Assembly: GCF_018138715.1 (NCBI RefSeq)
Contig: NZ_JAGSHX010000006.1
Coordinates: 7,192,001 to 7,256,000, forward strand
Origin: Streptomyces asiaticus
GTDB taxonomy: Bacteria > Actinomycetota > Actinomycetes > Streptomycetales > Streptomycetaceae
DNA length: 64,000 bases
Reading direction: 5' to 3'
Shown: in pieces, positions 8,208 to 16,409 of the stretch
Layout of the letters: each line of letters begins with the position of its first letter
Position numbering within the stretch: position 1 is the first letter of the stretch
Position numbers and translations under genes: made by a program
The notes under the pieces: generated by a model
Told to the model about the DNA's origin: nothing
What the model saw: the letters and a program-made list of their open reading frames with translations, nothing else
Database searches by the model: none

Positions 8208-9172
8208 GACAGGACATACAGCGCGGGCGCCAGCAGGCCCAGGAAGCCCAGGTCGTAGGCGTAGAGCCCGAGCTTGCGGGCGCTCAGCCAGCGCCCCCGC
8301 AGCGGGCCCTCGCGCAGCTGGGCCGCATGGAGGGCGGTGGCGGGCAGGAGGGTCAGCAGGGTCCACCACGGCCACCGGGTGGCCAGGCCCAGGACGCAGA
8401 TCAGCGTGGCCGAGGCCAGGAAGAAGACGGCCATGGCGGTCTTGTAGACCCGCGGCCCGGTGGACGCGGCCAGCGTGCGGCGGCCCACCGAGCGGTCCCC
8501 GTCGGCGTCGTTGACGTTGGAGTAGCTGCTCACCATCACCAGCCAGAGCCCCAGCAACAGGCCCACCAGCACCGCGGGGGACGACCAGTGCCGCTCCACC
8601 GCCAGATACGGGGCCAGCAGCCCGGCCGTGGTGGCCAGGCACAGCAGCGTCTCCGCACCGCCCCGGTGGTAGCTCAGCCGCAGCCCGGCCGAGTACTGCA
8701 CGCTGAGGAAGAACCCGACCCCGTAGAGGAGGTACGCCACGGCCGGGGCCCGCCAGTCCAGCGCCCAGAACGCCCCGATCCCCGCGAGCACCGCGACCGA
8801 GGCCGCGCAGGCGATGAACCGCACCGTCTCGCGCTCGGTGACCGCCCCGCTGAGCAGCGGCTTGCCGCGGATGTCGCGCTTGGTGTCGCCGGCCTTGTAG
8901 TTGCGGGCATCGCTGCCGTTGCGGAAGCCCACCAGGTCGTCGGTGGCGCAGGTGCAGGTGACGATGCCCATGGAGCCGAGCAGGAACAGCAGCATCGCGG
9001 CGGTGGTCCCCGGGCGGTCGCGCGCCTGCGGGCTCAGGATGAGCCACGCCATGCCCCAGCCGAAGTAGTTCTGGTACACGAAGATCTTCGACAGCCGGAA
9101 CAGACCGCGCGCCACGTCCCCGCCGCGGCGGGGACGCGCCGTCGTCCGGCTCTCGCTCGTCAGCGACGTCAC
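8204..9172 (-). CDS. UbiA-family aromatic prenyltransferase
   Basis: 322 residues, GTG start overlapping the stop of the hydroxylase gene (GTGA). The protein is polytopic. The second aspartate-rich Mg-diphosphate motif is clear (NVNDADGDRS, near residue 227). The first motif is atypical (DDLVGFRNGSD, residues 78-88) but sits where UbiA enzymes bind diphosphate, and a basic KPLLSG segment follows as usual. UbiA enzymes transfer a polyprenyl group from its diphosphate to an aromatic acid in the membrane. With the polyprenyl synthase and three MEP genes in the same unit, it should attach a long prenyl chain to the benzoate precursor. Its stop codon lies in the terminal repeat of an inserted element. 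Confidence 0.9.
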   Translation of the reverse strand: MTSLTSESRTTARPRRGGDVARGLFRLSKIFVYQNYFGWGMAWLILSPQARDRPGTTAAMLLFLLGSMGIVTCTCATDDLVGFRNGSDARNYKAGDTKRDIRGKPLLSGAVTERETVRFIACAASVAVLAGIGAFWALDWRAPAVAYLLYGVGFFLSVQYSAGLRLSYHRGGAETLLCLATTAGLLAPYLAVERHWSSPAVLVGLLLGLWLVMVSSYSNVNDADGDRSVGRRTLAASTGPRVYKTAMAVFFLASATLICVLGLATRWPWWTLLTLLPATALHAAQLREGPLRGRWLSARKLGLYAYDLGFLGLLAPALYVLS

Positions 9173-10377
9173 GGCCGACCTCCCCGGGCCGGGGTTCGCT
9201 CCCGCGCCAGGCCCACATAGTTCTCGGCGAAGTTCCGCGCGGCGGCGGGGGAGCGCACCACGGCCTCGAGCCGGGCGTGCTGGAGGCGTTCGTCGAACAC
9301 CCGGCCCTCCGTCGGCCGGTGCAGCAGCCGCGACATCCAGTCGGAGAACTCCTGCGCCTGCCAGACCCCGGGCAGACAGGCGGCCGAATAGCCGTCCAGC
9401 GGGCCGCGGTCGCCGGTTTCGTAGAACTCCCGGAAGGCCGCGGCGAGCACCTTGATGTCCGCCACGGCGAGGTTGAGCCCCTTGGCCGCGGTCGGCGGCA
9501 CGATATGCGCGGCGTCCCCGGCCAGGAACAGCCGCCCATGGCTCATCGGCTCGGTGACGAAGCCACGCAGCGCCACACAGCTCTTCTCCAGGACCGGCCC
9601 CTCGGCCAGCTCCGGGGCGCCGTCGATGTCCAGCCGGGTGTGCAGCTCCTTCCAGATCCGCTCATCGGGCCAGTTCTCCACCGACTCACCGGCCTCCACC
9701 TGGAGATAGAGCCGACTCACCGCGGGCGAGCGCATGCTGTGCAGCGCGAAGCCGCGGCCGTGCACCGCGTAGATCAGCTCCTCGGCGGCGGGCGGGGCCT
9801 GGGCCAGCACCCCGAGCCAGGCGTACGGATACGAGCGCTCGTAGGTCGTCAGCGCGCCGGGCGGCACGGACCGGCGGGAGACCCCGTGGAATCCGTCGCA
9901 GCCCGCGACGAAGTCACAGGCGATCTCCACCGGTTCGCCCGCCACCGTGCAGCGCACGGCCGGTGTGTCCGTCTCCAGGCCGCGCAGCTCGACGTCGGGG
10001 ACGTCGAACCACAGCCGCGCCCCGGCCGCCGTCCGGGCCCGGGTCAGGTCCTTCACCAGCTCCTGCTGGCCGTACATATGGACGGTCCGGCCGGTCAGCT
10101 CGGTGAAGGGCATCCGGTGGGCGCGCGCACCGAACCGGAAGACGAAGCCCTCGTGGACCAGCCCCTCACGGTCCAGCCGGTCCGCCAGACCGGCCTCGCG
10201 CAGGAAGTCCACGGTGCCGCCCTCCAGCAGCCCGGCCCGCACCCGCTTCTCCACGTAAGTCCGGCTCCGCCGCTCCAGCACGATCGAGTCCACCCCGGCG
10301 AGCTGGAGCAGATGGGAGAGCAGCAGACCGCCGGGGCCCGCCCCGACGATCGCGACCCGCGTTGTCAGGCGCTTCAC
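9169..10377 (-). CDS. Flavin-dependent hydroxylase of the 4-hydroxybenzoate 3-monooxygenase (PobA) family
   Basis: 402 residues from GTG 10377 (GAGGGGGCATCC upstream). It aligns by eye with Pseudomonas PobA throughout with an offset of about +2. FAD fingerprint VAIVGAGPGG, then Tyr203, Ser214, Arg216, Arg222, Tyr224, Pro295 and Tyr387 correspond to PobA Tyr201, Ser212, Arg214, Arg220, Tyr222, Pro293 and Tyr385. The whole substrate-carboxylate and phenol-activating network is therefore kept. It should bind a small 4-substituted benzoate and hydroxylate C3. PobA is known to accept 4-aminobenzoate as well as 4-hydroxybenzoate, so with pabAB nearby 4-amino-3-hydroxybenzoate is a reasonable product. 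This suggests ring hydroxylation before prenylation. Confidence 0.88.
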   Translation of the reverse strand: MKRLTTRVAIVGAGPGGLLLSHLLQLAGVDSIVLERRSRTYVEKRVRAGLLEGGTVDFLREAGLADRLDREGLVHEGFVFRFGARAHRMPFTELTGRTVHMYGQQELVKDLTRARTAAGARLWFDVPDVELRGLETDTPAVRCTVAGEPVEIACDFVAGCDGFHGVSRRSVPPGALTTYERSYPYAWLGVLAQAPPAAEELIYAVHGRGFALHSMRSPAVSRLYLQVEAGESVENWPDERIWKELHTRLDIDGAPELAEGPVLEKSCVALRGFVTEPMSHGRLFLAGDAAHIVPPTAAKGLNLAVADIKVLAAAFREFYETGDRGPLDGYSAACLPGVWQAQEFSDWMSRLLHRPTEGRVFDERLQHARLEAVVRSPAAARNFAENYVGLARERTPARGGRP

Positions 10378-10387
10378 GGATGCCCCC

Positions 10388-11539
10388 TCATCCCACACTG
10401 ACGGTGGGGGACTCGGGGGCGTCCTGCGGGCCGGCCTCCTCGGCCAGGCGCATGGCCTCCTCGATCAGGGTCTCCACGATCTTGCTCTCGGGGACGGTCT
10501 TGATGACCTTCCCCTTGACGAAGATCTGGCCCTTGCCATTGCCCGACGCGACACCGAGATCGGCCTCCCGCGCCTCACCGGGACCGTTGACCACACACCC
10601 CATCACCGCGACCCGCAGCGGCACTTCCATGCCCTCGAGACCGGCGGTGACCTGGTCGGCCAGCTTGTACACATCCACCTGGGCCCGGCCGCAGGAGGGG
10701 CAGGAGACGATCTCCAGCTTGCGCGGCCGCAGATTGAGCGACTGGAGGATCTGGGTGCCGACCTTCACCTCCTCCATCGGGGGCGCCGACAGCGACACCC
10801 GGATGGTGTCGCCGATGCCCTGCCGCAGCAGCGCGCCGAAGGCCACCGCGGACTTGACGGTGCCCTGGAAGGCGGGGCCCGCCTCGGTCACCCCGAGGTG
10901 CAGCGGATAGTCGCAGGACTCGGCGAGCAGCTCATAGGCGCGCACCATGACCACCGGGTCGTTGTGCTTCACCGAGATCTTCAGATCGTGGAAGCCGTGC
11001 TCGGCGAAGAGCCCCGCCTCCCACAGCGCCGACTCCACCAGCGCCTCGGGGGTGGCCTTGCCGTGCTTGGCCATCAGCCGCGCGTCCAGCGAGCCGGCGT
11101 TCACCCCGATGCGGATCGGGGTGCCGTGGTCCTTCGCGGCCCGGGCGATCTCCTTGACCTTGTCGTCGAACTTTTTGATGTTCCCCGGGTTCACCCGCAC
11201 CGCCGCGCATCCCGCCTCGATGGCGGCGAACACGTACTTGGGCTGGAAGTGGATGTCGGCGATCACCGGGATCTTGGACTTGCGGGCGATCTGCGGCAGC
11301 GCGTCGGCGTCGTCCTGGCTGGGGCAGGCCACCCGGACGATGTCACAGCCGGTCGCGGTCAGCTCGGCGATCTGCTGGAGGGTGGCGTTGACATCGGCGG
11401 TGACGGTGGTCGTCATGGACTGCACGGAGACGGGGAAGTCGCTGCCGACCCCCACCGCGCCGACGCGGAGCTGACGGGTGACACGGCGCTTGCCGAGCAC
11501 CGGTGGCGGCGCGGCGGGCAGGCCGAGATCGACGGTCAT
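10388..11539 (-). CDS. ispG: 4-hydroxy-3-methylbut-2-enyl diphosphate synthase (IspG/GcpE)
   Basis: 383 residues, a normal actinobacterial length. N-terminal TIM-barrel residues are typical ([13 protein letters not shown], then IPVIADIHF). The C-terminal iron-sulfur half has [11 protein letters not shown] and a further cysteine in [11 protein letters not shown]. These cysteines ligate the [4Fe-4S] cluster that reduces methylerythritol cyclodiphosphate to HMBPP, the penultimate step of the MEP pathway. The ATG overlaps the dxs stop by 4 bp. It is probably a second copy besides a housekeeping gene, raising isoprenoid flux for the cluster. Confidence 0.96.
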   Translation of the reverse strand: MTVDLGLPAAPPPVLGKRRVTRQLRVGAVGVGSDFPVSVQSMTTTVTADVNATLQQIAELTATGCDIVRVACPSQDDADALPQIARKSKIPVIADIHFQPKYVFAAIEAGCAAVRVNPGNIKKFDDKVKEIARAAKDHGTPIRIGVNAGSLDARLMAKHGKATPEALVESALWEAGLFAEHGFHDLKISVKHNDPVVMVRAYELLAESCDYPLHLGVTEAGPAFQGTVKSAVAFGALLRQGIGDTIRVSLSAPPMEEVKVGTQILQSLNLRPRKLEIVSCPSCGRAQVDVYKLADQVTAGLEGMEVPLRVAVMGCVVNGPGEAREADLGVASGNGKGQIFVKGKVIKTVPESKIVETLIEEAMRLAEEAGPQDAPESPTVSVG

Positions 11540-13434
11540 CGGGAATCCTCCTCAAGGCGCCGGACACCCGGCGCACGGTCGGCCGCGATCCGCAGGTGGA
11601 TCGAGCGGGCCAGGTCTTCGGGGCTCAGGCCGCATTCGGCGAGGATGTCGGCGCGTTTGCCGTGGTCCAGGAAGCGCTGCGGAATCCCGAAACCGGACAC
11701 CGGGGCCGGGACACCGGCGTCGCGCAACTCCTGGGCGAGCAGCGAGCCGTAGCCGCCCACGCGCAGGTTGTCCTCGACGGTCACCACGAGCCGGTACTGC
11801 TCCGCCAGCTTGATCAGGGACGGGTTGACCGGTTTGAGCCAGGCCGGGTCCACCACGGTGACGCCCAGGCCCTCCCCGGTGAGCCGGCGCGCCGCCTCGC
11901 ACGCCGTCGCGGCCATGGCGCCCACGGACACCAGCAGCACGTCGTCGCCGGGGGAGCGGTGCAGCACATCGATGCCGTCGTGCTGGTCGACGGCCGGGAT
12001 GTCCGGCCCCACCGGGCCCTTGGGGAACCGGATGGCGCTGGGTCCTTCGGTGATCGCCACCGCCTCGCGCAGCGCGGCGCGCAGACGGGCTCCGTCACGG
12101 GGCGCCGCGATCCGCAGACCGGGCACGATCCCGAGCACCGACAGATCCCACATGCCGTTGTGGGAGGCCCCGTCGTCACCGGTGACCCCGGCCCGGTCCA
12201 GGACGAACACCACCGGGCAGGAGTGCATCGCCACATCCATCAGCAGCTGGTCGAAGCCGCGGCCCAGGAACGTGGAGTACACGGCCACCACCGGCACCAT
12301 CCCCGCCATGGCGAGCCCCGCGGCCGAGGTGACCGCGTGCTGCTCGGCGATGCCGACGTCGAAGACCCGGTCCGGGAACTCCTCCGCGTACGCCGCGAGC
12401 CCGGTGGGCCGGAGCATCGCCGCCGTCACCGCCACCACCTCGGGGCGCGCACGGCCGATCTCGACCAGCTCCGCGCCGAAGACCGACGTCCAGGACGGGC
12501 CCGGGGAGCCCAGCGGTTCGCCGGTGGCCGGGTCGCTGACACCCACCGCGTGGTGGTGGTCGCGGTCGTCGGCCTCCGCGCGCCGGTAGCCGTGGCCCTT
12601 ACGGGTCAGACAGTGCACCACGACCGGCCCGCCGAACCCGGCGGCCTGCCGCAGGGCGGCCTCCACCGCCGCGATGTCATGCCCGTCGACCGGCCCGAGG
12701 TACTTCAGGCCCAGGTCGGCGAAGAGCCCCTGCGGGGCCAGCATGTCCTTCAGCCCCGTCTTGACCGCGTGCAGCGCCTCGTAGAGCTTCGGGGTGTGCC
12801 GCAGCCGCTGCTTGGACCACTCCAGGAACCGCTCGTAGTCGGGGGAGGTGCGCAGGCCCGCCAGATGGGTGGCGAGGCCGCCCGTGGTCGGCGCGTAGGA
12901 ACGGCCGTTGTCGTTCACCACGATGACGACGGGACGGTCGGGGGCGCCCGAGATGTTGTTCAGCGCCTCCCAGGCCATGCCGCCGGTCAGCGCCCCGTCC
13001 CCGATGACAGCCACCACCGCGCGGTCGGTCTCGCCCCGCAGCCGGAACCCCTTGGCGAGGCCGTCGGCGTAGGACAGCACGGTGGAGGCGTGGCTGTTCT
13101 CGATGGTGTCGTGCTCGGACTCCGCCCGGCTGGGGTAGCCGGACAGGCCGCCCTTCTGCCGGAGCCGGTCGAACCCCTCCCGGCGGCCGGTCAGGATCTT
13201 GTGCACATACGCCTGGTGTCCGGTGTCCCACAGGATGCGGTCCCGGGGGGAGTCGAAGACGCGGTGCAGGGCGATGGTGAGTTCGACGGTGCCCAGGTTG
13301 GGACCCAGGTGCCCGCCGGTGCGCAGCACCTTGTCGATGAGGAAATGCCTGATCTCCGTTGCGAGGCCGGTGAGTTGGCCGGCGTCCAGGTGCTTGATGT
13401 CGGCGGGACCGTGGATGGTCTCCAGCAGTGTCAT
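11536..13434 (-). CDS. dxs: 1-deoxy-D-xylulose-5-phosphate synthase
   Basis: 632 residues, full length. The thiamine-diphosphate signature [16 protein letters not shown] is present near residue 145, the pyrimidine-domain segment [11 protein letters not shown] near residue 355, and the transketolase C-terminal domain completes the protein. One segment usually written STFLNRAFDQ reads [10 protein letters not shown], a mild divergence typical of cluster-linked paralogues. It condenses pyruvate and glyceraldehyde-3-phosphate, the committed and flux-controlling step of the MEP route. It lies 64 bp after the prenyl synthase gene and is coupled to ispG. Its presence here marks the unit as an isoprenoid-producing cluster. 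Confidence 0.97.
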   Translation of the reverse strand: MTLLETIHGPADIKHLDAGQLTGLATEIRHFLIDKVLRTGGHLGPNLGTVELTIALHRVFDSPRDRILWDTGHQAYVHKILTGRREGFDRLRQKGGLSGYPSRAESEHDTIENSHASTVLSYADGLAKGFRLRGETDRAVVAVIGDGALTGGMAWEALNNISGAPDRPVVIVVNDNGRSYAPTTGGLATHLAGLRTSPDYERFLEWSKQRLRHTPKLYEALHAVKTGLKDMLAPQGLFADLGLKYLGPVDGHDIAAVEAALRQAAGFGGPVVVHCLTRKGHGYRRAEADDRDHHHAVGVSDPATGEPLGSPGPSWTSVFGAELVEIGRARPEVVAVTAAMLRPTGLAAYAEEFPDRVFDVGIAEQHAVTSAAGLAMAGMVPVVAVYSTFLGRGFDQLLMDVAMHSCPVVFVLDRAGVTGDDGASHNGMWDLSVLGIVPGLRIAAPRDGARLRAALREAVAITEGPSAIRFPKGPVGPDIPAVDQHDGIDVLHRSPGDDVLLVSVGAMAATACEAARRLTGEGLGVTVVDPAWLKPVNPSLIKLAEQYRLVVTVEDNLRVGGYGSLLAQELRDAGVPAPVSGFGIPQRFLDHGKRADILAECGLSPEDLARSIHLRIAADRAPGVRRLEEDSR

Positions 13435-13498
13435 CCGGGTTCACTCCCTCCGCGTCGGTGGAGCCGGGTGCGGTCGCTGTGGGTGCCCATCGGTGGCC

Positions 13499-14572
13499 TC
13501 AGGCGCTCCGGTAGGCGACCTCGTGGGCCATGGCGGCCAGTTCCTCCCGCCACTCCGGCTCCAGCGGGGCCTCGGCGATGGCGCGGCAGGCCCGCTCGAC
13601 GAGCCCGTCGATGTGCTTCTCGACGTCGTCGCGCACACCCGTCTCGATCAGCAGCCGCCGCAGGTGGTCGGTGCCCCGCAGCTGGGCGGGCACCAGCTCC
13701 CGGATGTGCGCGTTGCGCTGGATGGCCAGGGCCATCAGCAGCGTCATCTTGTGCTGCTCGAAGTCCAGACCGCTCGGCTTGCCGGTCACCTCGGAGTCCC
13801 CGAAGGCGTCCAGCAGGTCGTCCCGCAGCTGGAACGCCTCGCCGAGCGCGGCCCCGTACTCCTCGAAGGCCGGCGCCGCGTCGGCGCGGCCGGCCACGGC
13901 GGCGCCCAGGACCAGCGGGCGGTGGATGGTGTAGCGGCCGGACTTGGCGATGGCGATCCACCGCGAGGTCTCCGGGTCCGGCTCGAACTCCACGGACGCC
14001 GCCACGTCCATGTACTGGCCGATGATCAGCTCCGAGCGCAGCAGATGCCACTCGGCCGCCACCGCGGGCTCCACCTCGGCCATGATCTCGTCGGAGTAGA
14101 CCAGGGCCAGATCGCCCGCGAGGATCGCCACGTTCTCCCCGAACCGCTCCGCCGTGCCCTGCCAGCCGCGCTCGCGGTGCAGCGCGGCCTGGCTGGTGTG
14201 CACGGTCGGCGAGCCGCGGCGCACCGCGGACTCGTCCATCACATCGTCGTGGATCAGCGCACAGGCGTGGAGCAGCTCCAGCGCGGCGGCGACGGGTATG
14301 ACCCGGCCGTCCTCCGGATCCCCGCCGGCGGCCAGATAGCCGCTCAGGCAGAACGCCGGGCGCATCCGCTTGCCGCCCGCGTCGACCAGGTGGGCTATCG
14401 CATCGACGGGGACGCTGGAGCGGGGGTCGAGACTGTGCCAGCGCTCGTACTCCCCGGACAGGAAGGTGTGCAGCCGCTCCTCGACCCGGGGCAGCAGGCT
14501 CATCAGCGTCCGGCGGGCGGTGGTTGCCGGGGCCGGGGCGGGGCGGGGGGTCGCCATCGTGTGGACCGTCAC
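13499..14572 (-). CDS. Trans-polyprenyl diphosphate synthase (probable GGPP synthase)
   Basis: 357 residues, GTG start overlapping the ispH stop (14569-14572); an internal ATG six codons in is the alternative. Both aspartate-rich Mg-binding motifs are intact: DDVMD in ALIHDDVMDES and DDLLD in QLRDDLLDAFGD. The first lacks the two-residue insertion of type II bacterial FPP synthases, which favours a chain of C20 or longer. GGPP is the most likely product, but chain length cannot be fixed from sequence by eye and C25 is possible. It supplies the allylic diphosphate to the UbiA prenyltransferase downstream. Confidence 0.9.
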   Translation of the reverse strand: MTVHTMATPRPAPAPATTARRTLMSLLPRVEERLHTFLSGEYERWHSLDPRSSVPVDAIAHLVDAGGKRMRPAFCLSGYLAAGGDPEDGRVIPVAAALELLHACALIHDDVMDESAVRRGSPTVHTSQAALHRERGWQGTAERFGENVAILAGDLALVYSDEIMAEVEPAVAAEWHLLRSELIIGQYMDVAASVEFEPDPETSRWIAIAKSGRYTIHRPLVLGAAVAGRADAAPAFEEYGAALGEAFQLRDDLLDAFGDSEVTGKPSGLDFEQHKMTLLMALAIQRNAHIRELVPAQLRGTDHLRRLLIETGVRDDVEKHIDGLVERACRAIAEAPLEPEWREELAAMAHEVAYRSA

Positions 14573-15630
14573 TTCGTCCTCCTGGAGGTTCCGGCCGGTG
14601 CGTCCGATGGGACCTTCGACCAGGCGTCGTCGAGCCGTTCCCGGTCGTCGGACCGGATGCCGTCGGTGAGTGATAGGGGCATGGAGAAGACCACGTCCTC
14701 GACGGCCGTGGACTCGATGTCGACCTGGTCATGGCCGAACTCGGCCAGCCGGTCGAGGAGTTGGTGGACGAGGGCGTCCGGGACGCTGGCGCCGGAGCTG
14801 ACGCCGACGGTGGTCACGCCCTCCAGCCAGCGGCTGTCCAGCCGGGAGACGTCCGGGACCAGCTGGGCCGGGGTTCCGGCGTCGCGGGCGACATCGACCA
14901 TCCGCTGGGAGTTGCTGGAGTTCTCCGAGCCGACCACCAGCACCAGATCGGCCTGCCGGGCGAGTGACTTGATGCCGTTCTGCCGGTTCTGGCTGGCGTA
15001 GCAGATGGTGTCGGTCCCGGGGCCGGCGATGTCGTCGAACCGCTCGGTGAGGGCGCGGACGATGCCGGCGGTCTCGTCCACCGACAGGGTGGTCTGGGTC
15101 AGATAGGCCACCGGAGTGTCCCGCGGCAGGTCCAGCCGTTCGACGTCCTCGACGGTCTCCACGACCAGGGTTTCCCGCGGGGCCTCCCCGCGAGTCCCTT
15201 CCGTTTCCTCGTGTTCCGCATGTCCCACGAGCAGCAGGACCCGGCCGTCCCCGACCACCCGGCGCGCCTGCTGGTGCACCTTGGCCACCAGAGGGCAGGT
15301 GGCGTCGATGACCTGGAGATCTCTGGTGGACGCCGCGGTGCGGACGGCGGGCGCGACACCGTGTGCGGAAAAGAGGCACACGGCCCCTTCGGGAACGTCG
15401 TATTCCGATTCCACAAAGCGTGCGCCCTTGCGCTCCAGGAGGCCGACGACGTAGTGGTTGTGGACGATCTGTTTTCGAACATAAATAGGCGGGCCGTATA
15501 CCTCAAGCGCCCGCTCGACCATCGCAATGGCGCGGCGGACGCCCGCGCAGAAACCGCGGGGTTCGGCGAGGATGACGCGTTTGCGGGGCGCTCTCGTATC
15601 GGGCTGGGAGGTCTTCGTGCTTAAGCGCAT
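14569..15630 (-). CDS. ispH: 4-hydroxy-3-methylbut-2-enyl diphosphate reductase (IspH/LytB)
   Basis: 353 residues from ATG 15630 (GGAG 9 bp upstream). The region further upstream is open but reads as non-coding. The three cluster cysteines are in FCAGVRRA, DATCPLV and ICYASQNRQ. It reduces HMBPP to IPP and DMAPP, the last MEP step. As the first gene of the leftward unit it sets the promoter position: the divergent pabAB gene starts 779 bp away, so both promoters lie between them. With dxs and ispG it forms a partial MEP set; dxr and ispD-F are not in the window and must be supplied by the chromosome. Confidence 0.96.
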   Translation of the reverse strand: MRLSTKTSQPDTRAPRKRVILAEPRGFCAGVRRAIAMVERALEVYGPPIYVRKQIVHNHYVVGLLERKGARFVESEYDVPEGAVCLFSAHGVAPAVRTAASTRDLQVIDATCPLVAKVHQQARRVVGDGRVLLLVGHAEHEETEGTRGEAPRETLVVETVEDVERLDLPRDTPVAYLTQTTLSVDETAGIVRALTERFDDIAGPGTDTICYASQNRQNGIKSLARQADLVLVVGSENSSNSQRMVDVARDAGTPAQLVPDVSRLDSRWLEGVTTVGVSSGASVPDALVHQLLDRLAEFGHDQVDIESTAVEDVVFSMPLSLTDGIRSDDRERLDDAWSKVPSDAPAGTSRRTK

Positions 15631-15899
15631 GACGTATTGCTCCAACGCCGGCTTGCGGCTCGGATGAGAATGGGCGCGTCGCGGTGCGGCCAGGCCGCCG
15701 TAAGGCGGGCATGGCTGTGTCCTGGCGTTTGCGGATGGCTGTCGAAGCATCGGCGGCCCAGCGGTCAGCAATTGCTCACATAGCCATGAAAGCGTGCCTG
15801 ACCTGGATAAACGCCAAGATGGCCACTACCGGGAGGCAGGGTGTTAAGGACGGTCTCCGGAAGCCGGCGCTCGGAGACGATGCGATGGAAGAGACATTC

Positions 15900-15915
15900 A
15901 CTTACCCCCGTAAGT
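15900..15915. promoter_or_regulatory. Perfect dyad ACTTAC-N4-GTAAGT, candidate operator
   Basis: Six-base arms with a CCCC spacer, 270 bp upstream of the ispH start. A second short dyad (CTCA-TG-TGAG) follows at 15916-15925. Such a site would suit a dimeric repressor; which protein binds is unknown. Confidence 0.4.
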
Positions 15916-16012
15916 CTCATGTGAGTTCTACGCCATCCGTTGCCGTGCCCCCATCGGATAAGCGCAGGTCGAAAACACTATAGAAGGCGAGTCTGAGTGC
16001 AAGCCTTACGCA

Positions 16013-16030
16013 TGTGACCTTCGTCACATT
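16013..16030. promoter_or_regulatory. Crp-type binding site
   Basis: ATGTGACCTTCGTCACAT is a perfect palindrome outside its four central bases. It fits the GTG-N6-GNCAC motif reported for Streptomyces Crp, as well as the classical TGTGA-N6-TCACA. It is 380 bp from each flanking gene, so it could act on either. Confidence 0.5.
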
Positions 16031-16168
16031 CCGAAATGCCGGCGGAACTGTCGCTTACGGTTACACCCTATTGCTAAGCTCCCTGCCGCGTTGAATCGAC
16101 CGTGTCGTCGGCTGCGCAACGGGGGCTCTGGGCCGGAAATTCCGGTAGTAACCGCGGGTAATCCCTTC

Positions 16169-16200
16169 CGAGTGATGGAGAAATTCACTCGAAGGAGTGA
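16169..16200. promoter_or_regulatory. Triple GAGTGA half-site array upstream of pabAB
   Basis: CGAGTGA (16169-16175) and TCACTCG (16185-16191) form a 7-bp inverted repeat with a 9-bp spacer. GAGTGA at 16195-16200 also pairs with TCACTC at 16185-16190 across a GAAG loop. The overlapping arrangement could be an operator or alternative RNA hairpins in the leader. Confidence 0.35.
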
Positions 16201-16409
16201 CGGACGTATATCCATCATTTCTCTATCCGCTGGTCGCGGTTTTGCGACCGGGAGCGGATGCGTCCGTTTCCTCGGTTCCGGTCCCCCCGCGGCCGGCCCC
16301 CGGCTGAACCCCGAGCAGGCCGCCGAAACGGTCCACGCGTTCACCTCACCGCTCCGCGCGGGGTGAACCGTGCCGGTCATCCTTAAGCTCCGATAGGTTC
16401 GAGGTTTCG

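Larger units (their letters stand above)
15631..16409. promoter_or_regulatory. Divergent regulatory region between ispH and pabAB, with several palindromes
   Basis: 779 bp without a credible gene and noticeably less GC-rich than its surroundings. It holds several dyads: ACTTAC-CCCC-GTAAGT (15900-15915), a Crp-type site (16013-16030), and CGAGTGA/TCACTCG arms (16169-16191) with a third GAGTGA just after. The pabAB ribosome-binding site is a modest GAGG 9 bp before its ATG. The length and number of dyads suggest that both arms of the cluster are controlled from here. No pathway regulator gene is adjacent. Confidence 0.6.

Noticed and set aside
9169..10377. Idea that the hydroxylase had lost the PobA Tyr385 equivalent
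   Set aside because: Counting from the C-terminus of PobA places Tyr385 in ENYVGL, which is conserved here (Tyr387), so the active site is intact.
11503..14025. An 840-codon rightward open frame across dxs and the prenyl synthase
   Set aside because: It is antisense to two certain enzymes and reads as low-complexity Arg/Gly/His sequence, an effect of the extreme codon bias.
16024..16380. A 118-codon leftward frame, and a 91-codon rightward one, in the ispH-pabAB spacer
   Set aside because: No protein-like pattern, weak codon bias and overlap with palindromic regulatory DNA.
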